NCBI RefSeq assembly: GCF_002563655.1
Contig: NZ_PDIY01000001.1
Coordinates: 3,322,001-3,386,000 of the forward strand
Length of the DNA: 64,000 bases
Direction: 5' to 3'
DNA from: Bacillus sp. es.034
GTDB lineage: Bacteria; Bacillota; Bacilli; Bacillales; Bacillaceae_B
Both the position numbers and the translations under genes were made by a program. Below are positions 16,148-24,242 of the stretch, piece after piece. Under the pieces are notes generated by a model that did not search any database, was not told where the DNA came from, and saw nothing but the letters and a program-made list of their open reading frames with translations. The number at the start of each line of letters is the position of its first letter. The first letter of the stretch is position 1.

Positions 16148-17413
16148 CTACAATGTTATGACTTTGTGATCTTTTGAATCTACTACATTACGTGTATCTA
16201 GAACGAGTTTTGAGTATTCTACGATTTTTTTATAATCAAGGGAAGAATGATTGGTATGGATGAGGGTTAGATCGGCGGCAAGGTTGTCTTCTGTAAGGTC
16301 GACAGTATGGAGGATATGGTCATTTACCTTGATGCGGGGGATATAAGGGTCGTGGTACTGAACAACGGCTCCCCTATCCATCAGGAATTTTATAATCTTG
16401 AGGGCGGATGATTCCCGTGCATCATTTATATTCATCTTATAAGCTGCACCGATTACTAATATACTCTTCCCCTTCAATGATCCACCGCTGATATGTCTTT
16501 CAATTTTACTTATCACATAATGCGGCATGGCTTCGTTTATTTTAAAGGCTTCTTTAATAAGGGAGAGGTTCAGATGATATTGTTCTGACTTCCAAACAAG
16601 ATACATGGGATCGACTGGTATACAGTGCCCTCCTATGCCTGGTCCGGGAAAGTAAGGTGTAAAGCCGAACGGTTTTGTCCCTGCTGCCTCGATGACTTCC
16701 CAGAGATTCAGGTCTAGTTTCTCGCATAGGTGGAGAAGTTCATTCATGAACGAAATATTGATAAGCCTTTGGGAGTTTTCGATAAGCTTGCACATCTCGG
16801 CTGCCTTTGGGGATGAAACCGGAACCACACTGTCAAATATAGACCCATATACTTCATATGCCCTTACGGTACATTCCTTTGTCATTCCTCCCACTATTTT
16901 GGGAATCTGATGTAGCTTGTACAGGTTGTTACCGGGATCAATCCTTTCCGGGGAGTAGGCTGCATAATAATCTTTCCCAAGGGTGAAACCGCAAGCTTCA
17001 ATTTCAGGACATATCACTTCTTCTGTAGTCCCCGGATAGGTGGAGCTTTCTAATATCATGAGCTGATCCTTTTGAAGGTAAGGAAGACAACCCGCCAGTG
17101 CACTTTTGAGATGGCTAAGATCCGGCTGATGGTCAGGAGTTAAAGGCGTAGGTACGCATATAATCACCGTATTCACACTCTTGATCACCTCAAAAGAAGT
17201 TCCTGGGTAAAAGAGCTCCGCTGAAAAAAACGCTTCAACTTCTTCATCTTTATAATCACTGAGATAGCTTTTATGGTTTAACAGGTTCTCTATCTTTGTT
17301 GCATCGACATCTATGCCGTATACTTCCCACCCACCTTTTATAAACAATTCAACAAGCGGAATCCCGACATAGCCCAATCCTATAATGGCCGCTTTCTTGT
17401 TAATTCCCGGCAT
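16148..17413 (-). CDS. Nucleotide-sugar dehydrogenase (UDP-GlcNAc/UDP-Glc 6-dehydrogenase family)
   Basis: NAD-dependent enzyme oxidising C6 of a UDP-hexose to the uronic acid in two steps. 421 aa from ATG 17413, which has AAAGGAG upstream (frame opens at 17434). Rossmann motif AIIGLGYVGIPL near 8-19; CVPTP near 83; ESSTYPGTTEEV near 118; the catalytic cysteine lies in PGPGIGGHCIPVDP near 250-263. The PGPG-xGGHCIPxDP form is typical of the WbpA/WecC-like branch that uses N-acetylated UDP-hexoses, rather than of TuaD/Ugd, so UDP-GlcNAcA or UDP-ManNAcA is the more likely product. It overlaps the preceding degenerate GT2 gene by 14 bases. It likely supplies an acidic sugar for the spore glycan. 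Confidence 0.85.
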   Translation of the reverse strand: MPGINKKAAIIGLGYVGIPLVELFIKGGWEVYGIDVDATKIENLLNHKSYLSDYKDEEVEAFFSAELFYPGTSFEVIKSVNTVIICVPTPLTPDHQPDLSHLKSALAGCLPYLQKDQLMILESSTYPGTTEEVICPEIEACGFTLGKDYYAAYSPERIDPGNNLYKLHQIPKIVGGMTKECTVRAYEVYGSIFDSVVPVSSPKAAEMCKLIENSQRLINISFMNELLHLCEKLDLNLWEVIEAAGTKPFGFTPYFPGPGIGGHCIPVDPMYLVWKSEQYHLNLSLIKEAFKINEAMPHYVISKIERHISGGSLKGKSILVIGAAYKMNINDARESSALKIIKFLMDRGAVVQYHDPYIPRIKVNDHILHTVDLTEDNLAADLTLIHTNHSSLDYKKIVEYSKLVLDTRNVVDSKDHKVITL

Positions 17414-18125
17414 CCCCGTCACACTCCTTTCCATTTAAATCCATGTTGGCTTCACGTTTTTCCCCTTCAAGGAATCCACCTTGCTTAACCGTGACAAATA
17501 ACAATACATGAATGGTTTCCATATGATCACCGAGTAAGACTTCTTTACATTCGACATCTGTTTCAGCATTCTTGATCCTTCTCGGCGCTGAAACTTTGCA
17601 TCCGGACAGAATCGCCTTTACATAGGTAAAAGAAGGATTCATCAAATCTTTTGGGTCCAACGCATGCCGAATGGAAATGAACGAATTGATGTTATTCTCC
17701 GGTTTATTCAGAAGGAGACTCCACCCTTTCCTTGCTACTGCCGTACAGTGTGGCATCCACCCTCGCTTCAGCAAATAGCTGGAGTCATAAAGAGTGGTAT
17801 CCGCTCCATTTTCAACAGCTAGTGTGAATGGTCTGATTTTTTTAGTAGAAATAACTTGACCCCTATTCATTACAAGCAGGATATCACCTTTTTCATAATA
17901 GACCTCTATCGCCCTTGGTACATTCCTCCCGAGTAGATACATATATAGAATCACCCTGCCTACTAGTTCTTTGACGACTTCTTTCGCCTTATCTGTTGAG
18001 CAATTGTCCACGGTAATGATTTTTAATGGATTCAACATAGAAAGCACGGTCATGGGGGACCTATCATTTCTGACTCGTTTAGAAGGGATGATTACGGACC
18101 TTTTATTTACATTCAATGTATTCAC
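17400..18125 (-). CDS. Degenerate family-2 glycosyltransferase lacking the DxD motif
   Basis: 241 aa. The N-terminus is GT-A-like (RSVIIPSKRVRND near 8-20; LKIITVDNCSTDKAKEVVKEL near 33-53 spans the nucleotide-binding strands). Where the metal-binding FLDGDM-type motif is expected, it reads LLVMNRGQV (near 83-91), with both acidic residues lost. The C-terminal part is short and unlike active homologues. GAGGTGA site before ATG 18125. It is kept as an intact frame and is cotranscribed with the dehydrogenase, so it might be a pseudoenzyme or only a recently dying gene. Family assignment moderate, inactivity likely. Confidence 0.6.
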   Translation of the reverse strand: MNTLNVNKRSVIIPSKRVRNDRSPMTVLSMLNPLKIITVDNCSTDKAKEVVKELVGRVILYMYLLGRNVPRAIEVYYEKGDILLVMNRGQVISTKKIRPFTLAVENGADTTLYDSSYLLKRGWMPHCTAVARKGWSLLLNKPENNINSFISIRHALDPKDLMNPSFTYVKAILSGCKVSAPRRIKNAETDVECKEVLLGDHMETIHVLLFVTVKQGGFLEGEKREANMDLNGKECDGDAGN

Positions 18126-18226
18126 CTCAATTTTCCAATGGAACTATCCCTTTATTATCGTTCATCATTCCATCTATATTCCATAATATTAAACGTTCGG
18201 ATTTATGTAACGGCACTAGCACATAA

Positions 18227-18247
18227 AAAAGCCTGTTAAAGGCTTTT
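18227..18247. terminator. Short hairpin upstream of the GT2/dehydrogenase operon
   Basis: AAAAGCCT (18227-18234) pairs with AGGCTTTT (18240-18247); U-rich on both sides, so it could work in either direction. It may be left over from a lost gene in the 18.25-19.1 kb gap. Confidence 0.55.
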
Positions 18248-18653
18248 CTCTGCAAAATGAGAGAGGTTCATTACAATTTAAACCTCAGACCAAAGCGATT
18301 GTAACATGCGCCCTATCGGTATAGGTGGTTTATAAGATGCAATTGGTATAGGGAATCAATTTTTAAGTGAATAAGAAAAGGCAAAGACAACAGATTTGTG
18401 ACTCATTTTCTTTACATCATTTACAATTTAGATTTTAATTGAGCAATCAAATTTCGATTGCCAAAAAATTATACTTAACCAGAGGTTAAGAGCGGCATTA
18501 GGCCGTAAGGAAAGCGTGATAGGGGAAGGAGAACATACCAAACAAATCAAAGTTTTGAAAAATAGCCATTATCCCTATTCAAACTTGAAGAGTTCTCATA
18601 TAAAAAAAAGAGGATTGTTTTATAAGAACCTAATTTTATTCTGAAGATGACAT

Positions 18654-18746
18654 ATGAAAGTATTATTTGTCTTTTACGTACCAAGCGGAGGGGCCAAAAC
18701 GTTAAACAGACAAAGAGCCATCGCACTACGTGGGTATCCACTGTAA
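18654..18746 (+). pseudogene. Stump of a GT-B glycosyltransferase
   Basis: ATG 18654 opens MKVLFVFYVPSGGAKTLNRQ and continues RAIALRGYPL to a stop at 18744-18746. This is the start of a GT1/GT4-type glycosyltransferase (first strand, then PSGG-xxTLNRQR-x-AL helix); the rest of the gene is gone. The surrounding 18126-19129 is AT-rich with no other supported gene; a coding-like stretch at about 18470-18640 (RLRAALGRKESVIGEGEH) may be part of another remnant. Confidence 0.6.
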
Positions 18747-19129
18747 ATTTTTATTGAAATAAACGGAAGAATCGATAAGCCATAAACACCTAAATGTAAT
18801 TATCTCAAATTGTAGATTAAGCCTGGATAAATACTTGTATAAATTGCAAACTGTACCAAACATGCATAGCTTACTTCTCTAGAATTGCTGATTGAAGTGG
18901 ATTTCTTTACTCCACCTAAAATGAGGAATTCCAATCATCGTCCATAAATTATCACAAATGCATTACTTCACTTAGAATTATAATTTAGCCATAAACAGGG
19001 TAGGATTCATTTCACCGTTATGCTAAAGTCCTTACATCTTTAGATTTATTTATGATTAAGGGCTTATGTTCCATCAAAGTTTGAATATATAGCATAAGCT
19101 ATTAAAAATAGTGAAAGGTGAGATGCCAA

Positions 19130-20041
19130 TTGAAAGCAATCGTAACAGGAGGAGCTGGGTTTATCGGCTCTCATTTAGTAGATGCATTAATCTCAAGAGG
19201 ATTAAGTGTACATGTTATCGATAACTTAAGCAGTGGTAAAGCAAAGTTTCTAAATCCATTAGCTAAATTCTATGAAATGGATATTTCTTCATCTGAAGCA
19301 TACAACCTTATCCTTACAGAGAAGCCGGATTTTATATTTCATATGGCTGCTCAGGCAGATGTTTCACAATCCACACTCTCTCCAGTCAATGATATGCTTA
19401 CCAATGCAGGGGGAACACTAAACTTATTGGAAGCATGTAGGCACTTCCCCATAAAAAATTTTATATTTTCCTCTACTTCCGCGGTTTACGGAAATGTAAA
19501 CAGTGATTTGATTGATGAGACTCACCAGCCTTCTCCCATCTCTTTCTATGGTTTGTCGAAACTAACGGCGGAAAACTATATAAAATTATATTTCGATACA
19601 TTTCAAGTACCCTTCACCATCCTCCGATATGGCAATGTCTATGGACCCAGACAAACATCTAAAGGAGAAGGAGGTGTCATAGCTGTATTTCTTGAGAAAC
19701 TTCTGAAGAATGAACAGTTAAAAATCAATGGTGATGGATTGCAAACCCGTGATTATATTTATGTACAAGATGTGGTTGAGGCAAATATTGCTGCAGCTAT
19801 AAAGGAACAACCTATGACTATTCAGATCAGTACCGGGAAAAGGACGTCCATTCTTCAATTGATTGAATTATTAGATAACTATCATTCAAGTAACATCCTA
19901 TCCTTCCACACAACAGATCGACAGGGAGATATAAAGCATAGTTGTTTAGATAACAGCCTTGCCAAACGTTTATTAACTTGGGAACCCCATTATTCAATTG
20001 AAAAAGGGTTAAAGGAAACTTATTTATCCTATCCATTTTAA
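19130..20041 (+). CDS. NAD-dependent sugar epimerase/dehydratase (GalE/WbpP-like)
   Basis: 303 aa extended SDR. I choose TTG 19130, seven bases after GGTGAG, because it gives the usual MKAIVTGGAGFIGSH start; the frame also opens at GTG 19118. NAD-binding GGAGFIGSH near 7-15, AAQADV near 72-77, catalytic Ser in SSTSAVYG near 110-117 and Y-x3-K as YGLSK near 139-143; PFTILRYGNVYGPRQ near 160-174. Likely interconverts UDP-Glc/Gal or UDP-GlcNAc/GalNAc (4-epimerase). Together with the dehydrogenase at 16148 it could yield a uronic acid of the galacto series; that is inference. Single gene with convergent terminator. Confidence 0.85.
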   Translation: MKAIVTGGAGFIGSHLVDALISRGLSVHVIDNLSSGKAKFLNPLAKFYEMDISSSEAYNLILTEKPDFIFHMAAQADVSQSTLSPVNDMLTNAGGTLNLLEACRHFPIKNFIFSSTSAVYGNVNSDLIDETHQPSPISFYGLSKLTAENYIKLYFDTFQVPFTILRYGNVYGPRQTSKGEGGVIAVFLEKLLKNEQLKINGDGLQTRDYIYVQDVVEANIAAAIKEQPMTIQISTGKRTSILQLIELLDNYHSSNILSFHTTDRQGDIKHSCLDNSLAKRLLTWEPHYSIEKGLKETYLSYPF

Positions 20042-20051
20042 CTACCTCAAA

Positions 20052-20092
20052 AAAATCATCAATCAATGTTCAACACTTGATTGATGATTTTT
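20052..20092. terminator. Bidirectional terminator after the epimerase
   Basis: Perfect 15-base arms AAAATCATCAATCAA (20052-20066) and TTGATTGATGATTTT (20078-20092). Confidence 0.9.
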
Positions 20093-20344
20093 GTATTTTA
20101 TCAATTTTTTACGTAGCAGCTTAAAGAATTGTTGAAATTCACTTTGAATATATTCTGGTTTTTTCACCATTCCTTCCCTATATTTTGCAGTAACCATAAT
20201 TGAATGGACCCAATACAATACCAGCACTTCATCCAAATAATACATGTGCAGGGTCAAACGGGAACATATTTCGTAATCCAGTGTGTATTTTAACCTCTCA
20301 TCGAACCAACCCGCTTGTTTAATTAAATCGGATTCGGCCATCAC
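20063..20344 (-). pseudogene. C-terminal fragment of a family-2 glycosyltransferase
   Basis: 93 codons encode only the second half of a GT2 enzyme: AGWFDERLKYTLDYEICSRL (the FDE-x-DYE acceptor-site block) and YLDEVLVLYWVHSIMVT. The usual R of YRxHxxS is W-V, and there is no donor-binding half. Upstream on the same strand (20345-20722) the frame is broken by stops. Remnant. Confidence 0.65.
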
Positions 20345-20693
20345 AGTGCATCTCTCATTTTTCTTGATTGGATCTCATCCATTTGATAAGTTGTGTTCAC
20401 TCGGCTGATTCTCTAAATGAACACCTTTCGAATTTCCCATTATTTTCGCATAGTCGCCAACTTATCCAGCCGCGGTGCTTCACACTTTTTGCATTTGGGT
20501 CTGCATACGACTACAGCTCTCTCAATCCATCCGCATCTCCTCCGAGCACAACCTCACGAACATGCCCTGGATTAGTCTCCGTTAGCTCTATCAGTATTCT
20601 AACTGAAGGACTTCGGGAGTTGTTTATACTACGTATCGTACTCCAACCATTAATCTTGAGTGTGTAACATTCAAGGTGCGACTGCCCGTCGCA
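20345..20693 (-). other. Decayed minus-strand coding region
   Basis: Frame-broken, coding-like sequence (for example LKINGWSTIRSI, VRILIELTETNPGHVREVV, then after a stop YADPNAKSV and HRGWISWRL). It probably is the N-terminal side of the dead glycosyltransferase at 20063 or a neighbour, but I cannot name the family. Confidence 0.35.
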
Positions 20694-20720
20694 CAAAAAA
20701 GAGTGCCTATAGCAGCACTC
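20694..20720 (-). terminator. Terminator after the JAMM protease gene
   Basis: GAGTGC (20701-20706) pairs with GCACTC (20715-20720); six T residues follow on the minus strand. Confidence 0.85.
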
Positions 20721-20722
20721 TT

Positions 20723-21205
20723 TCATTGAATAATTATATCTACATGTTTTACCTTTCCTTTATTAATCTTGTAGCAGCGCAGCTCCTCCTCTCTTCCCCC
20801 AACGGATGCAATGAAATAATAAACATTAGGGTAAAGAGAAAATGAAACATCATCCTTCGAAGGTACAGGTCTGCCAAGTGGGTGGGAATGATATATCCCG
20901 ACAAAGGATTGATTTTTCCTAAGCATATGTGATCTGACCTGATCCTGTTCATTTGGGTCCATTGCGAAAGAGTACGGTGTAGGTTCTATATTCTTCATGG
21001 GCCAAACGGTTAAACACCTGTTTTCTTTCCCGGAGATCAGTCCACATGATTCATTTGGAAGATCTTTTTTGACTTCCAACATGATCCTGGTATAGATACG
21101 GTTGGAAAGTATGACCGATTCTTTAGGCGTTACATCCACAGCCTTTGAATTTAAACTTTGTTCGTTTCGCTTCGATTTGTTTCCTTTGCTCTTTTTTAAT
21201 CCCAA
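20723..21205 (-). CDS. JAMM/MPN+ (M67) metalloprotease, start disrupted
   Basis: Zinc peptidase of the JAB1/MPN/Mov34 type. The full JAMM signature is present: Glu in PNESCGLISG near 55-64 and H-x-H-x10-D in YHSHPLGRPVPSKDD near 107-121, with the Ser of PSKDD. Bacterial members remove small modifiers or cleave after Gly, or process precursors. The frame only begins at a TTG (21205) without a ribosome binding site. A strong AAAGGGGGG site instead precedes ATG 21257, which opens a 44-codon frame overlapping the JAMM frame; the frames meet at a run of six A residues. So the intact protein would start at 21257 and need a +1 shift there. It lies 20 bases behind the coiled-coil gene and is probably in its operon. 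Confidence 0.75.
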   Translation of the reverse strand: MGLKKSKGNKSKRNEQSLNSKAVDVTPKESVILSNRIYTRIMLEVKKDLPNESCGLISGKENRCLTVWPMKNIEPTPYSFAMDPNEQDQVRSHMLRKNQSFVGIYHSHPLGRPVPSKDDVSFSLYPNVYYFIASVGGREEELRCYKINKGKVKHVDIIIQ

Positions 21206-21257
21206 TGGGCGTGCTTTTTAACTGCTTATATATTTTATTTAAATCTTTGGATTGCAT
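21123..21257 (-). CDS. 44-aa frame carrying the start signals of the JAMM gene
   Basis: ATG 21257 with a strong AAAGGGGGG site encodes a lysine-rich peptide (begins MQSKDLNKIYKQLKSTPIG, ends GCGCNA). Its first ~22 residues are likely the true N-terminus of the JAMM protein. A +1 shift at the A6 run (around 21191-21198) would join IGIKK to the SKGNKSKRN of the JAMM frame. Either a programmed frameshift, an indel mutation or a sequencing error. Confidence 0.5.
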   Translation of the reverse strand: MQSKDLNKIYKQLKSTPIGIKKEQRKQIEAKRTKFKFKGCGCNA

Positions 21258-21277
21258 CTTCTTCCCCCCTTTCAAAT

Positions 21278-22486
21278 TCATCGGATGTATTTATTCGGAT
21301 TAAACATCGTTCGTTTCGCTTCCGAAGCCAAAGGTATATTCCCATATTCTTCGAATTGAGGATTTACCTGCGGAGTTTGTTTCTTTACTGAATTCTGCTG
21401 TTTCATTTTATTATATAGGTCATTTTTCTTATTAGATTGGGACTTTAGTCCTTGACGAAGCTTTACCAGTTCTTGTTCCAGTTCGATTTCCCTCTGATTC
21501 CTTTCCTTCTGCTTACCAGTATATTTTTCATTTAATAATGTCATTTGTCTTTCAAGATCTGATTCTCTTTGTTTGAATTCTTCTATTTGATCCTTCAATG
21601 CATGGAGTTCTTCCTCATAATGTCCCTCGATTTTTTTTAACTGATCATGCAATTGACTTATCTTCTGCAAGTAATTCTGAGTGGTTTCCTCTCTCGAATT
21701 GCTCTGATTCAAAGATTCCTTGACTTCATTGAATTTGGAAGCATATGAGACTAATTGTTCTTCGATCAAATCAAGTTTCTTAAGAATTTCAGGATGATTA
21801 TTTTCTTCTTCTTTCCCCCATAAATATTTCCACATTTTTGAATACCACCTTTCATTTATTCCCACCGTGTATTGTTTTCGCTGCTTTCTTATCCACTCCA
21901 AATATGTCGGGAATGCGTTGGAGTAGACCTCGACCTCAATGGACTTATTGCTCTCGGATACAAAGTACTCATTCGCTTCAACCAGCAAAGATATAGCTTC
22001 ATTTTTAACATTTTCAAGTAATGATTTTTTTTGACTATGAGTGCTTTCATAGATCACCCTTATTTCAGGGATGGCTGTAGGAAGGATGTAATCAGAAACT
22101 TCCCATAAATCCTCTTCATGTATGTCTTCAACAGGGGCCTCTGGTTTTGTAATGACTGAGTTGATTTCTTCCGATAAATGATCACGAAAGGATTCTTCTT
22201 TTAGCTCATTCTGCAAATGAATATAGAGCTGTTGCTTTCTTTCGATATCCTGAAGTAAATATTCAATCTGTTCCGTCAACACCTGGATTGTGTGATGATT
22301 CTCAGCAATTTCTGATTGATATACTTTATGCTTTCCTCTTTCCCTGGACAAATCCTCTGAAACACTTTTAATTCTCCTTGAATAATGATTATATAGAGCC
22401 TCGAGTTCTTCAGATATCATATGAATATCATTTAATACTTCCGGTCCATCTTTCCAGGATTCGGGCTTGCTCTCCTTCTCGTTCAT
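21278..22486 (-). CDS. Coiled-coil protein of 402 aa, candidate spore coat scaffold
   Basis: No family recognised. Predicted coiled coil at about 15-105 and again at about 225-370 (heptads rich in Glu, Lys, Gln and Leu). These flank a small globular part (about 115-220) with VSDYILPTAIPEIRVIYEST and a WIRKQRKQYTVGINERWYSKMWKYLWG segment (Trp-rich, given for its two ends only). The C-terminal tail is basic and unstructured and ends FNPNKYIR. ATG 22486 is six bases after GGAGGTG; the in-frame ATG 22501 lies in the ribosome binding site itself. A sigma-K-like promoter sits directly upstream. The JAMM protease gene follows at 20 bases, so the two may act together, perhaps with protease processing of a coat component. 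Confidence 0.68.
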   Translation of the reverse strand: MNEKESKPESWKDGPEVLNDIHMISEELEALYNHYSRRIKSVSEDLSRERGKHKVYQSEIAENHHTIQVLTEQIEYLLQDIERKQQLYIHLQNELKEESFRDHLSEEINSVITKPEAPVEDIHEEDLWEVSDYILPTAIPEIRVIYESTHSQKKSLLENVKNEAISLLVEANEYFVSESNKSIEVEVYSNAFPTYLEWIRKQRKQYTVGINERWYSKMWKYLWGKEEENNHPEILKKLDLIEEQLVSYASKFNEVKESLNQSNSREETTQNYLQKISQLHDQLKKIEGHYEEELHALKDQIEEFKQRESDLERQMTLLNEKYTGKQKERNQREIELEQELVKLRQGLKSQSNKKNDLYNKMKQQNSVKKQTPQVNPQFEEYGNIPLASEAKRTMFNPNKYIR

Positions 22487-22515
22487 CTTATTCACCTCCA
22501 TTTGGTTTTTTTTAT

Positions 22516-22542
22516 TATCTTATGTATGGTTTGTTTACATGT
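22516..22542 (-). promoter_or_regulatory. Sigma-K-like promoter of the 402-aa coiled-coil gene
   Basis: On the minus strand: AC (22541-22542), 16-base spacer, CATAAGATA (22516-22524), an exact AC-N16-CATANNNTA. It overlaps the terminator of the upstream gene by its T run. Confidence 0.68.
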
Positions 22543-22543
22543 T

Positions 22544-22571
22544 AAAAAAAAGGAGAGAGCTTACTCTCTCC
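22544..22571 (-). terminator. Terminator after the 390-aa gene
   Basis: GGAGAGAG (22552-22559) pairs with CTCTCTCC (22564-22571); eight T residues follow on the minus strand. Confidence 0.93.
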
Positions 22572-22580
22572 CTGAATTAA

Positions 22581-23753
22581 TTAGTCATCCAATCCGCCAA
22601 GTAAGTCTGCAAATGTGTCACACTCACCGAACTCTACCAATGCTTCTACATATCCACTATCAAAGATTACAACATTAGCTGTATTTCTTAAGATTAAGCG
22701 GAAGCCTTCAGAGATAGGACCTAATAATCCTGTAACGATCTGCAATTCATAGAACAGTTGTTCTGGCGCTCCATCAAAGTAGCGAATACCTTCTCCTACA
22801 GCTGTTAATCCATTCTCGCTGCAAGTAACGCTGTCGATGGATGATGGATCAAAAGTGAAGCTGAAGTCAGGTTGGAATCCAGTTCCAGTCGGAGCCGGTG
22901 TAGGACCTACTTCTGTATCTGTGAAGGAGTAAGACCATGTACTATCTGCAAGTGAGCATTCCTGACAAATCTCTGCTCTAAGTGTCGATAGCCCTGTTAC
23001 CTCTTCTGCACCGAATGTTGCAAGTGTATCTTCGTTTCTAGCAAGAGCAGTCGCCTGGCATTCACAGTTGTCAACCGGGAATAGCCCTGGACATTGACGA
23101 GGGAATTCAAGCAGGCTCAAGTCACATTTCAGTCTATCTTCTGGTACTGGAATATTGTTAGGTCGTGGGAAACAGAATTTTGCCAAAACTTCAAGTTTAA
23201 CTGGATACTCAACTTGAACATCTTTACAAAGTACGACCTTTAATGGAATCATTGGTCCAAATGGATCTGGTCCCATTAATACTCCACTGGACGTTGCAAT
23301 AACCTGAGTCGCTCTGATATTCAAGTTGTCATTTGTAATTCCGACCGGCACACAAAGCATGATTTCGTCTGTGAACTGAGTGCGCACAGTGAAAGAGCAC
23401 TCTGCTACTCCATCAATCAGAATTGTCACATCTACAGGTACTGTCCAGACAATAAGGACTTTTCCAGGATTACCATTTTCAATGATTGAACCTGAAACGC
23501 TGACGTCAGCAGGATTTACCGGCGCAGTTTGCACCTCAACTCTTCGACCTGCCGCTAAGGCTGCACTGACTGCTGCGCGACAAGCTTCATCTGGAATAAA
23601 GTTCTTGTTCTCATACTTGTTCGCAAAGAACACCCAGTCATATACTTTGTCTACGCGGATACATTCTGGTGCTAAGTCATTTTGATCCAAGGGAATACCC
23701 GTCGGTGTTGGTGTAGGAGTCTGGGAACCCCTAATTTGTTTACGCTTCTTCAA
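22581..23753 (-). CDS. 390-aa cysteine-containing spore-surface protein with Thr-Pro N-terminus
   Basis: No named family. A basic start KKRKQIRG leads into TPTPTPTG (residues 11-18), then CIRVDKVYDWVFF near 31-43. C-x-VxKVYDWV is a motif I associate with several uncharacterised Firmicute spore or surface proteins. The rest is beta-rich with paired cysteines (VECSFTVRTQF-like strands, CKDVQVEYPVKLEVLAKFC near 187-205, C-x-C near 239, CQEC near 268) and a second TPAPTGTG linker near 290. Its composition suggests a cross-linked lattice protein. Start is TTG 23753 with AAAGGAAG seven bases upstream and a sigma-K-like promoter 40 bases further. Thr-Pro stretches are possible O-glycosylation sites for the DxH glycosyltransferase; speculative. 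Confidence 0.65.
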   Translation of the reverse strand: MKKRKQIRGSQTPTPTPTGIPLDQNDLAPECIRVDKVYDWVFFANKYENKNFIPDEACRAAVSAALAAGRRVEVQTAPVNPADVSVSGSIIENGNPGKVLIVWTVPVDVTILIDGVAECSFTVRTQFTDEIMLCVPVGITNDNLNIRATQVIATSSGVLMGPDPFGPMIPLKVVLCKDVQVEYPVKLEVLAKFCFPRPNNIPVPEDRLKCDLSLLEFPRQCPGLFPVDNCECQATALARNEDTLATFGAEEVTGLSTLRAEICQECSLADSTWSYSFTDTEVGPTPAPTGTGFQPDFSFTFDPSSIDSVTCSENGLTAVGEGIRYFDGAPEQLFYELQIVTGLLGPISEGFRLILRNTANVVIFDSGYVEALVEFGECDTFADLLGGLDD

Positions 23754-23794
23754 ACAAATCTTCCTTTCTTTTAATGAATATTTATATCACAATA

Positions 23795-23821
23795 TATCCT
23801 ATGGACGAGAAGGAATTTGGT
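23795..23821 (-). promoter_or_regulatory. Sigma-K-like promoter of the 390-aa gene
   Basis: On the minus strand: AC (23820-23821), 16-base spacer, CATAGGATA (23795-23803), an exact match to AC-N16-CATANNNTA. Confidence 0.7.
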
Positions 23822-23961
23822 ATAGAGTAAACACCTATTTATTGAAAAAAAAAAAAATAATAGGCATTTTAATAGTTTTTTTGATTCTATTTAAAAAAAG
23901 GCTGATTCTATAGACGTTTGACAGTACATCAGCATCTAAACCTTCATATCATATATCATAA

Positions 23962-23990
23962 GGAAAGGAGGAATGAAAAAACGAAACTGA
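23962..23990 (+). pseudogene. Decayed start of a second copy of the 390-aa gene
   Basis: AAAGGAGG followed by ATG AAA AAA CGA AAC TGA: good start signals and MKKRN, like the (M)KKRK start of the neighbouring gene, then an immediate stop. Together with the strong terminator at 24133-24166 it marks a deleted plus-strand gene. The remainder of 23754-24242 holds no other gene. Confidence 0.4.
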
Positions 23991-24132
23991 ATAAACATGC
24001 AACATGATGAACATGACGATTAAACTTTTATATATAGTGTGATTCAACTTTTATAGTTACGCTGCTTCCTTTAAATGAATATTACGAACGTGAACAATCG
24101 ACTATCATTGCAATGATATTAATTATATATAA

Positions 24133-24166
24133 AAGCCATGTAAACGCTGGGAAGTTTACATGGCTT
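24133..24166 (+). terminator. Orphan terminator
   Basis: Perfect 13-base arms AAGCCATGTAAAC (24133-24145) and GTTTACATGGCTT (24154-24166), followed by CTTTC. No intact gene reads into it. Confidence 0.8.
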
Positions 24167-24242
24167 CTTTCATGGACAAATACCGTTCATCACCATTCTT
24201 ACATATACATATTAGAAAAATGGCCGAAAGGAGCTTACGTAC

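Noticed and set aside
18547..18741. 64-aa minus-strand frame
   Set aside because: It is the complement of the glycosyltransferase stump at 18654-18746, which has the recognisable sequence.
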